Origin: Acidobacteriaceae bacterium
GTDB lineage: Bacteria; Acidobacteriota; Terriglobia; Terriglobales; Acidobacteriaceae
Assembly: GCA_027449965.1 (NCBI GenBank)
Contig: DAIDKP010000007.1
Span: 62,001-126,000, forward strand
Length of the DNA stretch: 64,000 nucleotides
Direction of reading: 5' to 3'
Positions within the stretch are counted from its first letter, which is position 1. Each line of letters opens with the position of its first letter. The position numbers and the translations under genes are program-made. Positions 59,914 through 64,000 of this stretch are shown here, one piece after another. The notes below the pieces were generated by a model, which saw nothing but the letters and a program-made list of their open reading frames with translations, was not told where the DNA came from and did no database searches.

Positions 59914-61290
59914 GTGACGACAAAAAACAGATCTACGACGCTATGGGAAGATTCAGATCCCGTGGAAGAAGCCGTGCCCATGCCGCGTTCAACGCGCGGA
60001 GCATGGCGTGCTCCCACGGGCACCTCGCGGCGCGCTCCTGAACGCCCTCGGCAGGCTCAATTGCCAGGGCTGGATGATGTTTCCCAGAAGGAATCGAGCG
60101 ACGAGGATATTCTGCTTGACCCGGCTCCCGCTCGACGCGCTCCGCGCCAACGCAACGTGCCGCGCGCTTCAGCCGTTGGCGATGTCCGCGAATTTGCTGC
60201 GGCTCGTCGTCGCTTGCCCAGTTCGCGCGCAGGCTGGATCATGCTTGCCCTGATTACCGTAGCTCTTCTTGCGGTTGTCATTGCCGCTGGTGTTCTGTTC
60301 CGCCGTTATCTTCTGCACGATGTTCATTTTCGCCTCGATGCCAGCTCACAGATCGCTTCTCTTCCTGCTTCCACTCACACTCCATCCGGCCATGCCGTTC
60401 AAGTTACCCGCGACGAGATGCTCTCCGTTTTCGGTCAGGATATCGGTCGCAATATCTTCCTGGTGCCGCTGGCTCAGCGCCGCAGTCAGCTCGAGTCGAT
60501 CCCATGGGTTCAGCGCGCCACAGTCATGCGCATTCTCCCCGATCAGATTCTTGTCCACATCGTCGAGCGCACACCCATTGCCTTTGCGCGAGAGGGCGAC
60601 AATGTCGAACTCGTGGATGCGGATGGAGTCCTGCTGCCCATCTCTCCGGCACGCATGGCCCTTCACCATTACTCATTTCCAGTTGTAACCGGCCTGCATG
60701 TTCATCCTGCCATGGCTTCGCCCCAGGAGCGCATGGCGCTCTATCAGCGATTCCTTGCGGACCTCGACCACGCCCAGCCCAATGCCTCCTCGCAGATCTC
60801 TGAGATTGACCTCTCAGATCCCGACGATCTTCGTGCTACGCTTTCCAGCAAAGGCTCTGATCTGCTCATCCACTTTGGCGCGGACAACTTTGCCGCGCGC
60901 TATCAGATGTATCTGGCACATATCACCGAGTGGCAATCGCGCTACCCCAACCTGATCGGCATTGACCTGCGCTTCCCCGGCGATGTCCCACTCGAACTCG
61001 CCCCCAATCCTTCCACCGCAAACTCGGCTGCGACCGGAAAGACCACCTCTGAAGCCGCATCGAACGCATCTCCCGCTTCCGTCGGGAATCCGTCTCGTGC
61101 GATTCCTGCAACCGCCAAAGCGGCGAGTCTTCGACACTCATCCTCGTCTACTTCGGCGCATCGCGCTCAGTCCTTGCGGCGAGCAAAGCTGCATCATCAG
61201 CGCCTGGCCGCTGCCAGGCATCCTCATGCACCAGCAGGCCATGCAAAAAACCATGCATCCCGTGCCATCTCAACAGGAGGCGCACAATGA
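59914..61290 (+). CDS. ftsQ: Cell division protein FtsQ/DivIB
   Basis: Cytoplasmic N-terminus, single TM (GWIMLALITVALLAVVIAAGVLF), POTRA-like VTRDEMLSVFGQDIGRNIFLVPLAQRRSQLESIPWVQRATVMRILPDQILVHIVERTPIAF; GTG start; overlaps ftsA by 4 bp. Confidence 0.93.
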   Translation: MTTKNRSTTLWEDSDPVEEAVPMPRSTRGAWRAPTGTSRRAPERPRQAQLPGLDDVSQKESSDEDILLDPAPARRAPRQRNVPRASAVGDVREFAAARRRLPSSRAGWIMLALITVALLAVVIAAGVLFRRYLLHDVHFRLDASSQIASLPASTHTPSGHAVQVTRDEMLSVFGQDIGRNIFLVPLAQRRSQLESIPWVQRATVMRILPDQILVHIVERTPIAFAREGDNVELVDADGVLLPISPARMALHHYSFPVVTGLHVHPAMASPQERMALYQRFLADLDHAQPNASSQISEIDLSDPDDLRATLSSKGSDLLIHFGADNFAARYQMYLAHITEWQSRYPNLIGIDLRFPGDVPLELAPNPSTANSAATGKTTSEAASNASPASVGNPSRAIPATAKAASLRHSSSSTSAHRAQSLRRAKLHHQRLAAARHPHAPAGHAKNHASRAISTGGAQ

Positions 61291-62495
61291 ATCAGCGCCA
61301 AAGCAATCTGATCGTCGTCCTGGACGCGGGCAGCTCGTTCATTCGCGCGCTTGCTGCCGACGTGAACGAGGGCGCGCTGCGCTATCGCGGTCATGCCATC
61401 GTCGAGGCGGCGGGAATGCGCAAGAGCCTTATCGCCGAGCTTGCTCCCGCTGCACGCGCCATCAAGTCAGCCTGTGATCGCGTCGAGCAGATCGTCCACG
61501 TCAATGTCGATGAGTGCGTTGTCGGGGTCGGCGGAGCCAACGTTGCCAGCGTGAACACCACCGCAGCCGTTCACTTTGGCGCTCGTATGCGAGAGATTGC
61601 CAACGAAGATGTCAGTCTGGCGATCGAGCGCGCGCGCAGCGTGCCCATGCCCGCAGGTCGAGAGATTCTCCATCTGCTCACGCGTCAGTTTGTCCTCGAC
61701 CAGCAGCCCGGCATCCACGACCCCGTCGGCATGGTCGGCAATCGCCTCGAAGTGGATCTTCACATCTCCACCTGCTCCGCCAGTGCTCTGCAAAGCATCG
61801 TCACCTGCGTCAATCGTGCCGGCATCGAGGTCGAAGACACCGCCTTTGAAGCTCTTGCTGCGGCCGAAGCCACGCTCACTGCGGACGAGCGCGAACTCGG
61901 CGTCTGTCTACTGGATATCGGCGCTCATTCTTCGGAACTGGTGGTCTTTTTTGAAGGTGCCGTCGCGCACACGGCCAGCATTCCCTTTGGCGGACAGCAC
62001 TTCACCAACGATCTTGCTGTGATGCTTGAGCTTCCCATCGCACTCGCCGAACAGGTCAAGCTGCAATTCGGCAACGCCGTCGTAACCGCAATTCCTCAAC
62101 TCGCCGAGATTGAGATTCAGGCTTCGCGCCCCGTCCAGATTCGCCATCGTCGCATCGCGGAGATTCTGGAACCGCGCGCCTGGGAGCTGATGGAGGCCGT
62201 CCGCGACAGCCTGCGTGATGGTGGCGTGCTGGAGGCGCTTGGAGCAGGATGTGTCGTCACCGGAGGCGGAGCCATGTTGCCCGGATTGCTTGAGGTTGCC
62301 GAAAGCATTCTTCACGTGCGCTCACGCATCGGCCAGCCCGTATCCATCTCCCGCATGCCGCTGGAGCTTGCACACCCTGCCAACGCGGTCCTGATCGGCC
62401 TGATGCTCTACTCCAATCGAAAGCGCAGGATGCGCTCGGCAGAGACAGCAAGCCTTCGCTCTCGGTTGCGTTCGCTCTTTGCGGCCAGCGCTTGA
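61287..62495 (+). CDS. ftsA: Cell division protein FtsA
   Basis: [80 protein letters not shown]. Confidence 0.95.
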   Translation: MNQRQSNLIVVLDAGSSFIRALAADVNEGALRYRGHAIVEAAGMRKSLIAELAPAARAIKSACDRVEQIVHVNVDECVVGVGGANVASVNTTAAVHFGARMREIANEDVSLAIERARSVPMPAGREILHLLTRQFVLDQQPGIHDPVGMVGNRLEVDLHISTCSASALQSIVTCVNRAGIEVEDTAFEALAAAEATLTADERELGVCLLDIGAHSSELVVFFEGAVAHTASIPFGGQHFTNDLAVMLELPIALAEQVKLQFGNAVVTAIPQLAEIEIQASRPVQIRHRRIAEILEPRAWELMEAVRDSLRDGGVLEALGAGCVVTGGGAMLPGLLEVAESILHVRSRIGQPVSISRMPLELAHPANAVLIGLMLYSNRKRRMRSAETASLRSRLRSLFAASA

Positions 62496-62572
62496 GATGC
62501 TTCGGGGCAGCCGCCGATTTGTATCATGGAAGATGGAGAACGGAAAGATCAGACGCGAAAGACAGGCTAACG

Positions 62573-64000
62573 ATGGGGGGCACAATGGATCAGACATTCG
62601 GCGATCATTCACCTCGGAACGAGGCTCAGGCCGCATCCTCGGCGGAGATGAGCATTCAGTTTCATGATGAAGTCCAGCGTGGCGCGCGCATCAAGGTCAT
62701 CGGAGTGGGCGGCGGCGGCGGCAATGCCGTCAACCGCATGATCGACGCACAGCTCGAAGGCGTGGAGTTCATCGCCGCCAACACCGACATGCAGGCGCTG
62801 CGGCTCTCCAAGGCAAGCGTCAAGTTGCAGCTTGGTGTCCGGCTCACCGCCGGTCTGGGCGCGGGCGCCAATCCGGATATCGGTCGTCGCGCCGCGCTCG
62901 AAGATTCCGACAAGATCATCGAAGCGCTGGAAGGCGCGGACATGGTCTTTGTCACCGCCGGGCTGGGTGGCGGCACAGGAACCGGCGCGGCTCCGGTCAT
63001 TGCCTCTCTGGCCAGCGAGATGGGCATTCTCACGGTTGCCGTCGTCACGCGTCCGTTTGCCTTTGAAGGCAAGCGCCGCCTGCAGCAGGCTGAACGCGGC
63101 ATGATGGAGCTGCTCGAAAGCGTGGACACAATGATCGTGATCCCCAATGAAAAGCTGCTCGCCGTCGCGCGCGACGCGGGATTCTTTGAGAGCTTCCGTA
63201 TCGCCGACGATGTGCTTCGTCAGGGCGTCCAGGGCATCTCCGATATCATCACCATCCCGGGCATCATCAATCGCGACTTTGCCGACGTCAAGACTACGAT
63301 GGCCGGCATGGGCTATGCGGTCATGGGCACGGCCGTGCGAGCCGGTTCAGATCGCGCAGCAGAAGCAGCGCGAGCCGCCATGGCCTCGCCGATGCTGGAG
63401 GACGGCGCGATCGACGGCGCGCGCGGCATCCTCATCAACATCACCGGCTCCAGCACGCTCAAACTCTCTGAGGTCAATGAGGCCTCCACGCTCATCCAGT
63501 CCGCTGCCCACGAAGACGCGAATATCATCTTCGGCGCGGTGCTCGATGAATCGATGGGCGACGAAGTCAAGATCACCGTCATTGCTACCGGATTCCGTGA
63601 TCAGATGCCGGAGCGACGCGCCCGCATGTTGGAGATCGCCTCGACGCCTGTCGTCTCGGTTCCCATAGTCGAGCCGGGTAGCTGGCTCGAAGATTCCCGC
63701 AGCGACGAGTCGATCTTTACCGTTGCGTCCAAAACGCCGCTGCGCTTCCAAAGCGAAGTGGAAGAATACGCGCAGTCTTCCGCGCAGGCACCTGCCATCT
63801 CGGAGTGGCCCGAACATGCGTCCTCACCCGAACACGCATTCTGGACGGAACCTCTTCCACCGACAGATCCTGTCACCGATTCGGCGACCTTCATGCCTCA
63901 GCCTGATCCTGTCTCCACCCAGGCTTCGTATCATGAAATGCCCCAGCAGGCTGCTCCCGTTGATGACCTATGGGTGCACACCTCCTCGCCCGCTTCCACG
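62573..64000 (+). CDS. ftsZ: Cell division protein FtsZ (3' truncated by window)
   Basis: [81 protein letters not shown]. Start at 62573, 62585 or 62648; frame stays open to 64000. Confidence 0.97.
   Translation, partial: MGGTMDQTFGDHSPRNEAQAASSAEMSIQFHDEVQRGARIKVIGVGGGGGNAVNRMIDAQLEGVEFIAANTDMQALRLSKASVKLQLGVRLTAGLGAGANPDIGRRAALEDSDKIIEALEGADMVFVTAGLGGGTGTGAAPVIASLASEMGILTVAVVTRPFAFEGKRRLQQAERGMMELLESVDTMIVIPNEKLLAVARDAGFFESFRIADDVLRQGVQGISDIITIPGIINRDFADVKTTMAGMGYAVMGTAVRAGSDRAAEAARAAMASPMLEDGAIDGARGILINITGSSTLKLSEVNEASTLIQSAAHEDANIIFGAVLDESMGDEVKITVIATGFRDQMPERRARMLEIASTPVVSVPIVEPGSWLEDSRSDESIFTVASKTPLRFQSEVEEYAQSSAQAPAISEWPEHASSPEHAFWTEPLPPTDPVTDSATFMPQPDPVSTQASYHEMPQQAAPVDDLWVHTSSPAST

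Noticed and set aside
1-64000. CRISPR arrays, integrases, transposases, prophage genes and restriction-modification systems
   Set aside because: None seen: no regularly spaced repeats and no ORF with matching motifs.

Overview
The window is 64 kb of GC-rich, densely coding bacterial chromosome. Gene content (VWFA-related, GWxTD and CRTAC1 proteins, beta-propeller lipoproteins, fused AroDE) suggests Acidobacteriota, which is an inference. I support about 50 protein-coding genes, one tRNA-Lys(CTT), several hairpin terminators and a few candidate cis-regulatory sites. I found no CRISPR array, rRNA, transposase, integrase or prophage. Recognisable blocks are: tldD, dusB, rpmE and tyrS; an SDR-kdgK-eda sugar-acid cluster; rplS-rnhB; msrQ-msrP; an ABC ATPase with a MacA-like adaptor; a lone sugar transferase and a GT2; an HU gene; aroDE; rplM-rpsI-rpsB-tsf; pyrH in inverted orientation beyond a GH2/acyltransferase insertion; three tandem beta-propeller lipoproteins; an M13 peptidase; acpS-MCE-methyltransferase; and murC-EAL-ftsQ-ftsA-ftsZ (ftsZ truncated by the window end). 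The observations most worth a second look are: a HEPN-like gene with an uncharacterised partner next to dusB; an EAL gene inside the murC-ftsQAZ block; a Fis/AAA regulator lacking the sigma54-contact motif; a three-hairpin leader before rpsB; a five-copy 34-aa repeat in an MCE protein; tandem beta-propeller lipoproteins; and a frameshifted FAD monooxygenase. No clearly new defence or mobile system is visible. The HEPN pair is the best candidate for an undescribed module, and that is tentative.
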